Source of the DNA: Gemmatimonadales bacterium
GTDB taxonomy: Bacteria; Gemmatimonadota; Gemmatimonadetes; Gemmatimonadales; GWC2-71-9
Direction of reading: 5' to 3'
Length of the DNA stretch: 43,556 nucleotides
Assembly: GCA_036265815.1 (NCBI GenBank)
Contig: DATAOI010000088.1
Coordinates: forward strand, 1 to 43,556
A model generated the notes under the pieces. The model did no database searches. It was not told where the DNA came from and saw only the letters and a program-made list of their open reading frames with translations. Positions within the stretch are counted from its first letter, which is position 1. Every line of letters begins with the position of its first letter. The translations under genes and the position numbers were made by a program. Shown piece after piece: positions 1 to 7,913 of the stretch.

Positions 1-254
1 GGATCCCGGGCCAGCAAGCGGCCCACCCGCTCCTTCATCTCGCCCGCGGCCTTGTTGGTGAAGGTCACGGCGAAGATCCGCTCGGGCGGCACGCCGTGCC
101 GGTCGATCAGCAGGGCGATCCGGGCGGTGAGCACCCGGGTCTTACCCGACCCGGCACCGGCCAGCACCAGGAGCGGGCCGTGGACGTGCTCCACCGCCTC
201 GCGCTGCGCCGGGTTGAGCGCGTGCTGCAGCTCCGGTCCGGAGGTATCGATCAT
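1..254 (-). CDS. pcrA: UvrD/PcrA-type superfamily 1 DNA helicase, N-terminal fragment
   Basis: The first 84 or so codons of an SF1A helicase are present; the rest lies beyond the left edge. The fragment has the Q motif ([11 protein letters not shown]), the Walker A loop (GAGSGKT) and the following motif Ia block ([16 protein letters not shown]), in the order and spacing of UvrD, PcrA and Rep. In this family these bind ATP, which drives 3'-5' unwinding in nucleotide excision and mismatch repair. The ATG start overlaps the stop of the upstream histidine kinase by 3 bases (ATGA), so it is probably the last gene of the lipoprotein-serS-kinase operon. PcrA and UvrD cannot be separated from this fragment. 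Confidence 0.9.
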   Translation of the reverse strand, partial: MIDTSGPELQHALNPAQREAVEHVHGPLLVLAGAGSGKTRVLTARIALLIDRHGVPPERIFAVTFTNKAAGEMKERVGRLLARD

Positions 255-1414
255 GCCGCCTGCGCCGCCAATGGAATGCGAATCACGAAACTGGCTCCCT
301 TGTCCGTCTGCTCCAACGCCAATGTGCCGCGATGCGCGTCTTCCACCACGCGCCGCGACAGGGCGAGTCCGATCCCCCAGCCACCTTGCTTGCTGCTGAT
401 GCCGGGCTGAAAGATGGCGCGCCGCACCTCGCGCGCGACGCCGGGTCCATCGTCGATCACCCGGATCTCGCCCATCCCCTGCTCGGCTCCGACCCGCAGG
501 ATAATCGTGCCGCGGCGTCCCTGCAGTGCGTCGATGGCGTTCTTCACCAGCGACTCCAGCGCCCACTCGAGCAGCACCGCGTCCCCGACGACCATGGGTC
601 CCATCCCCGGGGCCTCCAGCTTGAGCTCGATGGGGTTGGCCCGGCGCGGGAGCCGGGGCCGGAAGTAGCGGGCCACGCGGTCGGCCAGCGCGCCGAGCCC
701 GATCGGCTCGCGCTTGGCGGGATTGCCGATCCGCTCGAACCGCTGGGCCACCCGCTCCAGCCGCTCCGCGTCTGCCGACAGGTGCTCGGCCAGATCGGGC
801 GGTGGGGTTGCGTGGGTGCGCACCCGCTCGATCCAACCTTGCAGGCTCATGAGCGGCGTGCCCATCTGGTGCGCGGCCTCTCGCGCCATGGCGACCCAGA
901 GCCGGTCTCGTTGGGCGGACATCGCGCTCCGGTAGGCGAAGACGGCGACCGCCACCATGATCGCGATGGTGAGACCCTGCAGCACCGCCAGCGCGGTCAG
1001 ATTCCGCTGCGCCGGGAGCGGTCCGTAGTGCACCGTGCCGATTGCCTCGTCCACAATCGGTGGGTTCTGCCGGTCCAGTCGCCGCACCAGCGCCTTGATC
1101 CGCGGGTCGTCCGGTGGCGCCTCGAAGGGCAGGTTGGCCACGGCGGTGACGCGGCCGGTGCGATCGGTGACCACCAGCGGCAGGCCGAGCGCGCGCACCT
1201 GAGCGCCCAGCCGAAGCAGCGCCTCCGCCTCCGCGCCCGGCCGCGGATTGTTGAGGCCGCCGAACACGCCGGAATAAAGCCGGCTGGTGGCATAGGCGTC
1301 GGAGCGAAAATGGCGGAGCACCAGGAGCCCGGTGCCCAGACTCAGGCCGGCGAGCAGGGCCACGAGCCCTACCGCCAAGGTGGGTGCGAGCCGCTGCAGC
1401 CTGTCGCTACGCAC
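251..1414 (-). CDS. Membrane sensor histidine kinase
   Basis: The protein has 387 residues when started at the GTG that overlaps the serS stop codon (GTGCGTAG). The reading frame stays open further upstream, but that part lies inside serS and looks like a shadow. Transmembrane segments lie at about 12-33 and 140-162, with a short extracytoplasmic sensor region between them. The dimerisation helix carries the phospho-acceptor His182 in an AHQMGTPL box, a variant of the usual HELRTPL. The ATPase domain has an N-box (LVKNAIDAL, Asn292), a G1 box (DDGPGV, about 321) and a G2 box (GGWGIGLAL, about 344). No response regulator gene is in the window, so its partner and signal are unknown. It is translationally coupled to serS and to the helicase gene. 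Confidence 0.9.
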   Translation of the reverse strand: MRSDRLQRLAPTLAVGLVALLAGLSLGTGLLVLRHFRSDAYATSRLYSGVFGGLNNPRPGAEAEALLRLGAQVRALGLPLVVTDRTGRVTAVANLPFEAPPDDPRIKALVRRLDRQNPPIVDEAIGTVHYGPLPAQRNLTALAVLQGLTIAIMVAVAVFAYRSAMSAQRDRLWVAMAREAAHQMGTPLMSLQGWIERVRTHATPPPDLAEHLSADAERLERVAQRFERIGNPAKREPIGLGALADRVARYFRPRLPRRANPIELKLEAPGMGPMVVGDAVLLEWALESLVKNAIDALQGRRGTIILRVGAEQGMGEIRVIDDGPGVAREVRRAIFQPGISSKQGGWGIGLALSRRVVEDAHRGTLALEQTDKGASFVIRIPLAAQAA

Positions 1415-2687
1415 TGGGAGCGAGGCGGTCGACGCCGAGGTACGGTCTGAGCGCCTCCGGCACCCGCACCGACCCGTCGGCCGTTTGGTTGTTCTCCAGG
1501 AGGGCGATGATAGTGCGCGGAAAGGCGACGCCCGATGCGTTGAGCGTGTGCACGAACTCCGGCTTGGCCCTTGGCTCCGGCCGGAAGCGGATGTTGGCCC
1601 GGCGGGCCTGGAAATCGGTGAAGGTGCTCGAGCTCGAGGCCTCGAGCCACCCGCCCACGCCGGCGGCCCAGACCTCCAGATCGTAGGTTCGGGCGCTGGC
1701 GAAGCCGGTGTCCCCGGTGGCAAGCTCGAGCACCCGGTACGGGAGCCCCAGTCGCTGGAGCACGGTCTCGGCGTGTCCGGTCATGAGCTCGTGCTGCGCG
1801 GCCGAGTCGGCGGGCCGGGCAAAGCGCACCAGCTCGACCTTGTCGAACTGGTGTACCCGGATGAGGCCGCGGGTGTCCTTACCATGAGCCCCGGCCTCCC
1901 GCCGGAAGCAGGGAGTCCAGGCCACGTAGCCGCGGGGCAGATCGGCGGCCTCGAGGATCTCGTCCCGATGAACATTGGTGACGGGAACTTCGGCCGTGGG
2001 AATGAGGAAGAGATCGTCCGCCGGGGCGGCGTAGAGATCTTCCTCGAACTTGGGCAGCTGGCCGGTGCCAGTGAGCGAGGCGCGGTTCACCAGATAGGGC
2101 GGCGCGATCTCGATGTACCCGTGCTCCCGGGTATGGAGATCGAGCATGAACCCGGCAAGCGCGCGGACAAGGCGAGCCCCCATCCCGCGAAAGAGGGGGA
2201 AGCCCGAGCCGGTCAGTTTGGCGCCGGCCGGCATGTCGAGGATGCCCAGCGTCTGGCCCAGCTCCCAGTGCGGCTTGGGCTCGAAGTCGAGTCGGGGTGG
2301 CTCGCCCCAGGTGCGCAGCACCCGGTTGGCCGAGGCATCGCCAGTGGGGACGAGCTCGGAGGGAAAGTTGGGCAGCGCGATGGCACGCTCATCCAGCGCG
2401 CTCTCGATGTCGCGCAGCCGCCCATCGAGCGTCTTCACCTCCTCACCGGACGCCTTGAGCTGAGCCATCAGCTCGTCGGCGGGCTGCTTGTCCCGTTTCC
2501 GCCGCGCCACTTCCTCGGTTGCCACGTTGCGCTCGGCCTTGAGCGTCTCCACCCGGAGCAACATTTCGCGGCGCTGGCGGTCCAGCTCCAGGATGGCATC
2601 GACCGCGACGCTCAGGGCGGGGTCGCGCCGCAGCAGGCTCGCGCGGCTCCCATCGGGATCCTGGCGCAGTCGCTTGAGGTCGATCAC
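1407..2687 (-). CDS. serS: Seryl-tRNA synthetase
   Basis: The protein has 426 residues, the usual length. It charges tRNA-Ser (and tRNA-Sec) with serine in two ATP-dependent steps in the cytoplasm. Residues 1-110 form the long antiparallel coiled-coil arm that grips the tRNA. The class II core follows: the TAE serine-binding motif at 231-233, motif 2 (FRREAG, 261-266), an ARTYDLEVW stretch, the SSSSTFTDFQARR segment at 351-363, and motif 3 with GVAFPRTIIALLEN at the C-terminus. The ATG start gives a family-typical N-terminus (MIDLKRLRQDP). It lies 6 bp after the upstream lipoprotein gene and overlaps the kinase gene downstream. Confidence 0.98.
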   Translation of the reverse strand: MIDLKRLRQDPDGSRASLLRRDPALSVAVDAILELDRQRREMLLRVETLKAERNVATEEVARRKRDKQPADELMAQLKASGEEVKTLDGRLRDIESALDERAIALPNFPSELVPTGDASANRVLRTWGEPPRLDFEPKPHWELGQTLGILDMPAGAKLTGSGFPLFRGMGARLVRALAGFMLDLHTREHGYIEIAPPYLVNRASLTGTGQLPKFEEDLYAAPADDLFLIPTAEVPVTNVHRDEILEAADLPRGYVAWTPCFRREAGAHGKDTRGLIRVHQFDKVELVRFARPADSAAQHELMTGHAETVLQRLGLPYRVLELATGDTGFASARTYDLEVWAAGVGGWLEASSSSTFTDFQARRANIRFRPEPRAKPEFVHTLNASGVAFPRTIIALLENNQTADGSVRVPEALRPYLGVDRLAPSA

Positions 2688-2693
2688 GGACGA

Positions 2694-3248
2694 TCAGTTG
2701 CCCGGGAGACCGGGCTTGAGGCCCTTGTAGCCGCAGTTCCGGTCGACCAGCACCTTGAACGTGATGCTCTTGTTGTCCAGGTCGAGGACCTCCAACTTGC
2801 CGTAGAGCGGAACCCCCAGCGAGGTGCAGACCACCCGGGAGCGCAGCATGAAGCGTTGCCCTATACTCACCGGCACCGCTGAATCGGTGACGTATCCGTT
2901 GCTCTGCGCCTCGGTTATTCCGTCGAAGCTCTCGCTGCGGGCCTGCAGCCCGGGGTTGGCCGTGGTGCCCGAGACCAGCCCGAGCGCCGCCCGCGGCAGG
3001 AACACTTTCTGGCTGTCCGGGCCCTGCACGTTGTAGGCGAACTCGAAGTCGGGCGTCTGGTCGACCCGCACGGCGCTGTCCACGACCGAGTAGGCGCTTG
3101 GCGTGCTGATCGGCGTGCCCACCAGGGCGCCGATCGTCACGGTGTGCACCGCATTCTCGATGGTCGGGTCGGGGAGGCTGTTCGCGTCACTGCACCCGGC
3201 GGCGAGCGCCAGCGACAGCAGGAGCGTTTGGAGACGGAGTCTGTGCAT
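2694..3248 (-). CDS. Putative lipoprotein, unknown function
   Basis: The protein has 184 residues when started at the second ATG. From there it has a clean lipoprotein signal: Arg-rich n-region, Leu-rich core and the lipobox LAAGC with Cys19. The longer frame would add 15 residues that reach into the promoter. The mature part is Ser/Thr/Val-rich with two further Cys residues (CTS and NCG near the end) that could form a disulfide. I recognise no family. A promoter with its -10 box only 10 nt before this ATG supports the start and suggests a leaderless mRNA. The gene is first in an operon with serS, 6 bp downstream. Confidence 0.75.
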   Translation of the reverse strand: MHRLRLQTLLLSLALAAGCSDANSLPDPTIENAVHTVTIGALVGTPISTPSAYSVVDSAVRVDQTPDFEFAYNVQGPDSQKVFLPRAALGLVSGTTANPGLQARSESFDGITEAQSNGYVTDSAVPVSIGQRFMLRSRVVCTSLGVPLYGKLEVLDLDNKSITFKVLVDRNCGYKGLKPGLPGN

Positions 3249-3258
3249 GTGAGCGGGA

Positions 3259-3287
3259 ACGTTAAGGGCCGGAGAGAGAGCGGTCAA
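3259..3287 (-). promoter_or_regulatory. Promoter of the lipoprotein-serS operon
   Basis: On the minus strand, -35 TTGACC (3282-3287) is followed by a 17-bp spacer and -10 TAACGT (3259-3264). The ATG at 3248 lies 10 nt after the -10 box, so transcription should begin within a few bases of the start codon. No Shine-Dalgarno sequence is visible. Confidence 0.7.
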
Positions 3288-3301
3288 CCTCAAACCATTT
3301 C

Positions 3302-3330
3302 TTGACTTCGCCTGATGCGGTCCCTACGTT
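3302..3330 (+). promoter_or_regulatory. Promoter of the roadblock-guanylyltransferase operon
   Basis: -35 TTGACT (3302-3307), a 17-bp spacer and -10 TACGTT (3325-3330). It is divergent from the lipoprotein-serS promoter, with the two -35 boxes 14 bp apart. A strong ribosome-binding site, GGAGGTG (3350-3356), stands 10 nt before the ATG at 3367. Confidence 0.75.
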
Positions 3331-3366
3331 GCGCACCATTCCCCGATCCGGAGGTGCGCACACCCG

Positions 3367-3717
3367 ATGAGCGGTCTTGGAGCGGTGGTTCAGCGCCTCG
3401 CCGCGCGAGACGGAGTGAGCGGCGTGCTGCTGCTCAGCGGCGACGGCCTTCCGATCGAGCAGTCCGCCGGACCGTTCGAGCCGGAGACGCTTGCCGCGCT
3501 CGCCGCCACACTCGGGCAGCACGCGGGACGGCTGGGCGCCGGCGCCTCGCTCGGGGAGCTGAGCACGGGCGTGCTCGAGTTCCAGGGCGGCCTGCTGCTG
3601 GTGGCTCGGGTCGGGACCGGCGACTGGCTGGCCGTCCTCGCGTCGCCCGAGGCGGACATCGGACCTCTGCTCTTCGATCTGCGGCAGCATCGCCCGTCGC
3701 TCGCGGCGCTGCTCTAA
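3367..3717 (+). CDS. Roadblock/LC7 domain protein (MglB-like)
   Basis: The protein has 116 residues and is a single small alpha/beta domain. The N-terminal helix leads into the GVSGVLLLSGDGLPIEQSAG hairpin typical of roadblock/LC7 proteins. A second half has the VLEFQGGLLLVARVG and DWLAVLASPEADIG strands and a closing helix. Family members dimerise and often serve small Ras-like GTPases such as MglA as GAPs or scaffolds. No GTPase gene lies nearby, so the partner is unknown. It has its own promoter and ribosome-binding site, and precedes two nucleotide-sugar enzymes on the same strand. Confidence 0.8.
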   Translation: MSGLGAVVQRLAARDGVSGVLLLSGDGLPIEQSAGPFEPETLAALAATLGQHAGRLGAGASLGELSTGVLEFQGGLLLVARVGTGDWLAVLASPEADIGPLLFDLRQHRPSLAALL

Positions 3718-3786
3718 CTTCCGGCCCATCGTGATCGCCTTCCGCAGGTTGCTCGCTTGGGCACTCTGGCGCGGGGCCCTCCACCC

Positions 3787-4818
3787 GTGAGGTGGGCCGT
3801 GCTCCTCGCCGGAGGCTCGGGCACCCGCTTCTGGCCTCTCAGCACTCCACGGCAGCCCAAGCAGTTGCTCCCGCTCGCCGGGTCGATCTCGAGCGCGGAG
3901 GAGTCGGTCGAGCGACTCACCGGATTGATTCCGCGGGATCGGATCCTGGTGGTCGCCGGCGAGGGGCTGGCGGCCCGGCTGCAGCAGCTGCTGAAGCTCT
4001 CATCCACCAACCTGCTGGTCGAGCCACGCGCGGCTTCGACCGCCCCCGCGCTCATCTGGGCCACTTACGAGGCGCAGCGGCGCGACCCCGATGCCGAAGT
4101 GCTCTCGCTCCATGCCGACTGGGCGGTGGGCGACGCGGCCGCGTTCCGCCGGGTGGCCGACACCGCGCTCACGGCTGCCCGGCGGCACGACCGCCTTGTG
4201 AGCGTCGGGGTGGTGCCGTCCCGTCCCGAGACCGGCTACGGCTATCTGGTACCCGGAGTTCCGCTGGACGAGACCGCGCGCACGGTCGCGCGGTTTTCCG
4301 AGAAGCCGGACGCGGCAACGGCGCTCGATCTAATGGCCGCCGGCGCCCTGTGGAACAGCGGCCTCTTCGCCTGGACTGCCCGGCGCCTGCTCGACGAGGT
4401 GGCCCGGCACACGCCTGAGGTGGCGCCCGCCCTTCCCGCGCTCTTCGCCGGCGACGTGCCGAAGTTCTTCCGGGAGGTGACGCCGATCTCGATCGACGTC
4501 GGACTGCTGGAGCGGAGCGACGCGGTGGCCGTAGTCAGCGGCGCCTTTGCCTGGGACGACGTCGGGACCTGGCAGGCGCTGGCGCGGGTCCGGCCCAAGG
4601 ACCCGAACGGAAACGTGGTCGTGGGCGAGGCGGTGCTGCACGATTCCCACGACTGCATCGTGTGGTCCGACCGCGAGCCGATCGTCCTGAGCGGCGTGCA
4701 GGAGCTGATCGTGGTGCACGCCAACGGGCGGATCCTGGTGATGGCGGCCGAGCGCGCGGCGGAGATGAAGCAGCTGCTCGAGGCGTTGCCGCCCTCGGTG
4801 CGTGACGTGGAGTCGTGA
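3787..4818 (+). CDS. manC: Mannose-1-phosphate guanylyltransferase
   Basis: This nucleotidyltransferase of about 343 residues makes GDP-mannose from mannose-1-phosphate and GTP, supplying mannose and fucose-type sugars for surface polysaccharides. The N-terminal signature is LLAGGSGTRFWPLSTPRQPKQLL, which contains the GG-GTR phosphate loop and the PKQ lysine. Further landmarks are ETGYGYL, FSEKPD, LWNSGLFAW and FAWDDVGTW, all typical of the GMP family. It ends after the catalytic and short beta domains, with no isomerase domain. I chose the GTG just before RWAVLLAGG because family members begin there; a TTG at 3757 would add 10 residues. Its stop overlaps the next gene (GTGA). Confidence 0.92.
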   Translation: MRWAVLLAGGSGTRFWPLSTPRQPKQLLPLAGSISSAEESVERLTGLIPRDRILVVAGEGLAARLQQLLKLSSTNLLVEPRAASTAPALIWATYEAQRRDPDAEVLSLHADWAVGDAAAFRRVADTALTAARRHDRLVSVGVVPSRPETGYGYLVPGVPLDETARTVARFSEKPDAATALDLMAAGALWNSGLFAWTARRLLDEVARHTPEVAPALPALFAGDVPKFFREVTPISIDVGLLERSDAVAVVSGAFAWDDVGTWQALARVRPKDPNGNVVVGEAVLHDSHDCIVWSDREPIVLSGVQELIVVHANGRILVMAAERAAEMKQLLEALPPSVRDVES

Positions 4819-5987
4819 CTCAGCTTTATCTGCTCGAGCCGGAGCCCGCAAACGCGGCGTGGGCTCCCTTCGCCGGGGTGCGGCCGGTCAGCGAGCTCAG
4901 GGCCGGCGCCTGGCGGATCCGCGAGCGCTGGGAGGCCGCCCTGGACGCGGACGCGGCGGCGATTCTCGGCAGTCACGTCGACGGCTTTCACGACGGTGAC
5001 GCGCCTCCGGTCCGGGCTGTGGGTCCCATCGACGGGCCCGCCGTCGTGGGGCTCTCCCGATTCGCGCCGACCGGCGCTCGGGTAGTCCCCGGCGATCAGC
5101 ATCGGCGGCTCGTCCACCAGGCGAGCACGGTGGGCTGGATCGTTCCCTCCGGCGAGCGGTGGGAGGGCCCGTCAGAGAAGGGGCCAGCGCTGGAGATCGA
5201 GGGAATGCTGTTGCACGGCGCGTACGACCTGGTCACCGCGCTCGAGCAATTGCTCCCGGGCGATTGCGCCGATTTCCGCGCCGCTCCTGCTGGACCGGTG
5301 CCGGAAGGCAGCCTGGTCCTGGGTGAGCCAGCCGACGTCCGCTGCCGGGAGGCGCTGGTGGAGCCCGGCGTCCTGTTCGACGTGCGCCAGGGCCCGGTGG
5401 TTCTGGAGTCCGGCTCGGAAGTCCGCCACGGAGCGCGGCTCGAGGGTCCGCTCTATGTCGGCGCGGGGACGCGGATCCTGGGTGGTGCCGTCCGCGGCTC
5501 GTCGTTCGGTCCGCACTGCCGGGCGCACGGCGAAATCTCCGCCAGCGTGTTCCTGGGATACGGCAACAAGAGCCACGAGGGCTTCCTGGGGCACAGTGTG
5601 GTGGGACAATGGGTGAATCTCGGCGCCGGTACGACGACGTCGAACCTCAAGAACACCTACGGCTCAGTGCGGCTGGAGGCGGGCGGGACCAGGATCGAGA
5701 CCGGCCGGATCAACCTGGGCACGCTCTTCGGTGACCACGTCAAGACGGCCATCGGCACCCTGCTCGCCACCGGCACGGTGGTCGCTGCCGGAGCCAACGT
5801 GTTCGGCGGCCGGAACCCACCGAAGTACGTGCCCCCATTCGCCTGGGGAAGTGGTGGGGAGGAGCGGATGACGGAAGAGGGATTTCTCCTGGTCGCCGAG
5901 CGGGTGCTGGCCCGCCGCAACGTGGCTTTTTCCGCGGAGCGGCGCGAGTCGCTGCGGCGGATGTTCGCGCGGGGAATCGGCCGATGA
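4815..5987 (+). CDS. GlmU-like sugar nucleotidyltransferase/acetyltransferase
   Basis: The protein has 390 residues. The N-terminus (VRPVSELRAG, RIRERWEA) matches the alternative GlmU family known from Bacteroidetes and relatives; it lacks the LAAGxGTRM loop of classic GlmU. Residues 170-350 form a left-handed beta-helix of hexapeptide turns with the segment LGYGNKSHEGFLGHSVVG, which resembles the acetyltransferase active site of GlmU, and NLGAGTTTSNLKN, a hallmark of the family. The likely role is making UDP-GlcNAc, or a related sugar nucleotide, for peptidoglycan and polysaccharides. Coupling to manC (GTGA overlap) and to the next gene (ATGA) supports one operon. The exact substrate is an inference. 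Confidence 0.8.
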   Translation: MTQLYLLEPEPANAAWAPFAGVRPVSELRAGAWRIRERWEAALDADAAAILGSHVDGFHDGDAPPVRAVGPIDGPAVVGLSRFAPTGARVVPGDQHRRLVHQASTVGWIVPSGERWEGPSEKGPALEIEGMLLHGAYDLVTALEQLLPGDCADFRAAPAGPVPEGSLVLGEPADVRCREALVEPGVLFDVRQGPVVLESGSEVRHGARLEGPLYVGAGTRILGGAVRGSSFGPHCRAHGEISASVFLGYGNKSHEGFLGHSVVGQWVNLGAGTTTSNLKNTYGSVRLEAGGTRIETGRINLGTLFGDHVKTAIGTLLATGTVVAAGANVFGGRNPPKYVPPFAWGSGGEERMTEEGFLLVAERVLARRNVAFSAERRESLRRMFARGIGR

Positions 5988-6793
5988 TGACGCTGTATGT
6001 CCTCGGCTCCGGCTCCCGGGGCAACTGCTGCGCCGTCGAGTCCGATGGCAAGGCGCTGCTGATCGATGCCGGCTTCAGCGCCCGCGAGATCGAACGGCGG
6101 GCCGAGCAAGCGGGGCTGGCGCTCGAGCGGGTCTCCGGCATCGCCCTCACCCACGAACATGGCGACCATGCCTGCGGTGCCGCCCGTCTGGCGCAGCGGC
6201 TCGGCGTTCCGGTGCTGACCGCGCCCGGCACCTGGGCCCGCCTGGTCGGAGAGATGGGGGACACCGGGCATCGGCCGATCGGGCTCACGGCTCGCGCCGA
6301 GCTGGGCCCCTTCGTGGTCGAGGCCTGCCCTACCAGCCACGATGCCGCCGAGCCGCTTGCCATCGTGGTCCGCGCCGGAGACGGGGCATCGATCGGGGTC
6401 GCCTACGACCTCGGTCGTCCGACGGCCGCCGTCCGCTACCTGTTGCGGGACGTGACGGCCATCGTGCTGGAAGCCAATCACGACGAAGTGCAGCTGCGGA
6501 CCAGTGGCTACCCGCCCGTGGTGCAGCGGCGCATTGCCGGATCGGGTGGCCATCTCTCGAACCGGGCCGCCGCCGAGCTGCTCGCCGAGCTGCACCACCC
6601 GGGACTCGGGGTGATCGTGCTGGCCCACCTGAGCCAGCGCTGCAACAGCGCGGCCGAGGCGCGGGCCACGGTGGCGCCGATGCTGCATCGTCTCGGATTC
6701 GGCGGGGCGCTCCATGTGGCCGACCAGGACGCGCCGCTACCGCCGATTACGGTGCTGGCGCCAGGCCGAGTGCAGCTCCGCCTGTCGCTCTAG
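5984..6793 (+). CDS. MBL-fold metallo-hydrolase, YycJ/WalJ-like
   Basis: The protein has 269 residues and a metallo-beta-lactamase fold. The metal motif THEHGDH is at 56-62, with further candidate ligands in TSHDAAEP and LEANHDEVQL and a late His in VLAHLSQRCN. The overall pattern, starting LGSGSRGNC, matches the YycJ/WalJ group. Members of this group are associated with the WalRK cell-wall regulon or act as DNA exonucleases; neither role can be assigned here, and no walRK genes are in the window. The start ATG overlaps the preceding stop. The gene converges on the next one with only 7 bp between them. Confidence 0.88.
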   Translation: MMTLYVLGSGSRGNCCAVESDGKALLIDAGFSAREIERRAEQAGLALERVSGIALTHEHGDHACGAARLAQRLGVPVLTAPGTWARLVGEMGDTGHRPIGLTARAELGPFVVEACPTSHDAAEPLAIVVRAGDGASIGVAYDLGRPTAAVRYLLRDVTAIVLEANHDEVQLRTSGYPPVVQRRIAGSGGHLSNRAAAELLAELHHPGLGVIVLAHLSQRCNSAAEARATVAPMLHRLGFGGALHVADQDAPLPPITVLAPGRVQLRLSL

Positions 6794-6800
6794 CCGTTGC

Positions 6801-7181
6801 TCAAGAGGGGGATGTGTCGGGGTCGGGTGGAACGGGAACGGTGTCGGGCCGCGGAGTCGGGGGACCCACCAGCTGGAAATCGACCGGGTCCTGGAGGTCG
6901 CCGCCGGAGAGCGTGAGATTCTTGCCCTTCAGCTTGAGCTTGTAGTTGACCCACTCGCCGCCCAGGGCGAGCGCCAAACTGTCACCCACGACGCGCCAGC
7001 GGACCGTCTCGGTGCCGTAGCTCGCGCTGCTGTCCGGGCGCACGATCACGATGCGGGGACCTTCCTTCTTCTGATCCTGCTTGAGATCGAACTTCCACGT
7101 GCCGAGGATCGTCGCCTGCTGAGCGTTGGCGAGGCCCGGCGCCAGCAGCAACGTCCCCATCACGATCCAACCGAACCTCAC
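6801..7181 (-). CDS. Small exported protein, unknown function
   Basis: The protein has 126 residues with a signal peptide ending in LANAQQ. The mature part begins ILGTWKFDLKQDQ, a strand pattern reminiscent of small lipocalin- or META-like beta-barrels in which a GTW strand opens the fold. A Pro-rich tail with repeated PPDP follows. No catalytic motif is visible and I do not recognise a family. The GTG start has a good ribosome-binding site (GGGAGGAC). Upstream lies a perfect 11-bp inverted repeat. It is the distal gene of the sigma factor-kinase-barrel gene group. Confidence 0.7.
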   Translation of the reverse strand: MRFGWIVMGTLLLAPGLANAQQATILGTWKFDLKQDQKKEGPRIVIVRPDSSASYGTETVRWRVVGDSLALALGGEWVNYKLKLKGKNLTLSGGDLQDPVDFQLVGPPTPRPDTVPVPPDPDTSPS

Positions 7182-7198
7182 GATGTCCTCCCGAGATG

Positions 7199-7249
7199 AC
7201 GGAATCCGCCGCTCCTCACGCGCGAGTGTAGTCTAACCGCGGATTCCGT
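7199..7249. repeat. Perfect 11-bp inverted repeat with a 29-nt spacer
   Basis: The arms ACGGAATCCGC (7199-7209) and GCGGATTCCGT (7239-7249) are perfect reverse complements. The structure fills the gap between two minus-strand genes: it starts 12 nt after the stop of the barrel protein and ends about 18 nt before the GTG of the next gene. It could be an RNA hairpin in the intercistronic leader or a binding site for a dimeric regulator. There is no T-run, so it is not a typical terminator. Confidence 0.6.
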
Positions 7250-7261
7250 GCCGACCAACCG

Positions 7262-7873
7262 TCACCGTCCCAGGGGGAAGCCGAACCCGATCGCAAGGTG
7301 GACATCGTTCTGCGTCTTCTTGTCGGCCTCGAGTGTGGTCTCGTCGATTCGAGTGCCGTAGATGTAGTCGTCGGCCGCCACGTAGAAGCTGAGCACGCTG
7401 CCCAGGCGGAAGCCGAGCGTCGCTCCGCCCACGCCGCCGATGTCGTCCTTGTCGTCCGCTCCCTGGTAGGCATCTCCGCTGCGCCGGACGTAACTGCCGC
7501 CGCCGCTCAGGCTGAACCAGACCGGCGAGGTTAGGGGCAGGATGTAGTAAGTGGCTCGCAGCGATCCGAACAGGAGATTGGCGTTGCTCTTGACCTGCTG
7601 GCCAGTGGCGAGGTCGAGCTTGAGGTCGCTGGGCACGTAGGTCACGCTCGTGAGAATCCCAAAGCGCGGGCTCACGGCCACGCCGAGCCGGCCGCCGACG
7701 GCGAGCCCGACCTCCTGCTTGAACTCGTCACCATTGGCCGCCTTGAGCAGCTCGGACGTGGGGATGTACACGCCGATGGTCGGCGAGATCGAGACCTTCT
7801 GGGCGCTCACGACGCTCGGCAGCGAGGCAGTCGTCAGCAGGATGGCGAGGACAGGCGAAGCGGAACGGAGCAT
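7262..7873 (-). CDS. Outer-membrane beta-barrel-like protein
   Basis: The protein has 203 residues with a signal peptide cleaved after VVSAQ. The rest alternates short amphipathic strands with Gly- and Tyr-rich turns (VGLAVGGRLGVAV, ATYYILPLTS, ATLGFRLGSVLSFYVAADDYIYG) and ends in a terminal strand (HLAIGFGFPLG). This fits a small 8-stranded barrel of the OmpX/OmpW or outer-membrane beta-barrel domain type. A ribosome-binding site AGGAG sits 6 nt before the ATG. It lies 40 bp after the kinase gene and may share its transcript. The ligand or role cannot be told. Confidence 0.72.
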   Translation of the reverse strand: MLRSASPVLAILLTTASLPSVVSAQKVSISPTIGVYIPTSELLKAANGDEFKQEVGLAVGGRLGVAVSPRFGILTSVTYVPSDLKLDLATGQQVKSNANLLFGSLRATYYILPLTSPVWFSLSGGGSYVRRSGDAYQGADDKDDIGGVGGATLGFRLGSVLSFYVAADDYIYGTRIDETTLEADKKTQNDVHLAIGFGFPLGR

Positions 7874-7913
7874 CGTGGTCTCCTGGAATCGTTCGTGATG
7901 AACAGGCCGACGA

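Noticed and set aside
1-6. GGATCC at the left edge as a cloning junction
   Set aside because: The helicase reading frame runs through it without change, and this hexamer is expected by chance in such DNA.
1332-2882. Open frame of 516 codons on the plus strand opposite serS
   Set aside because: It is antisense to a full-length, conserved serS and crosses three real genes.
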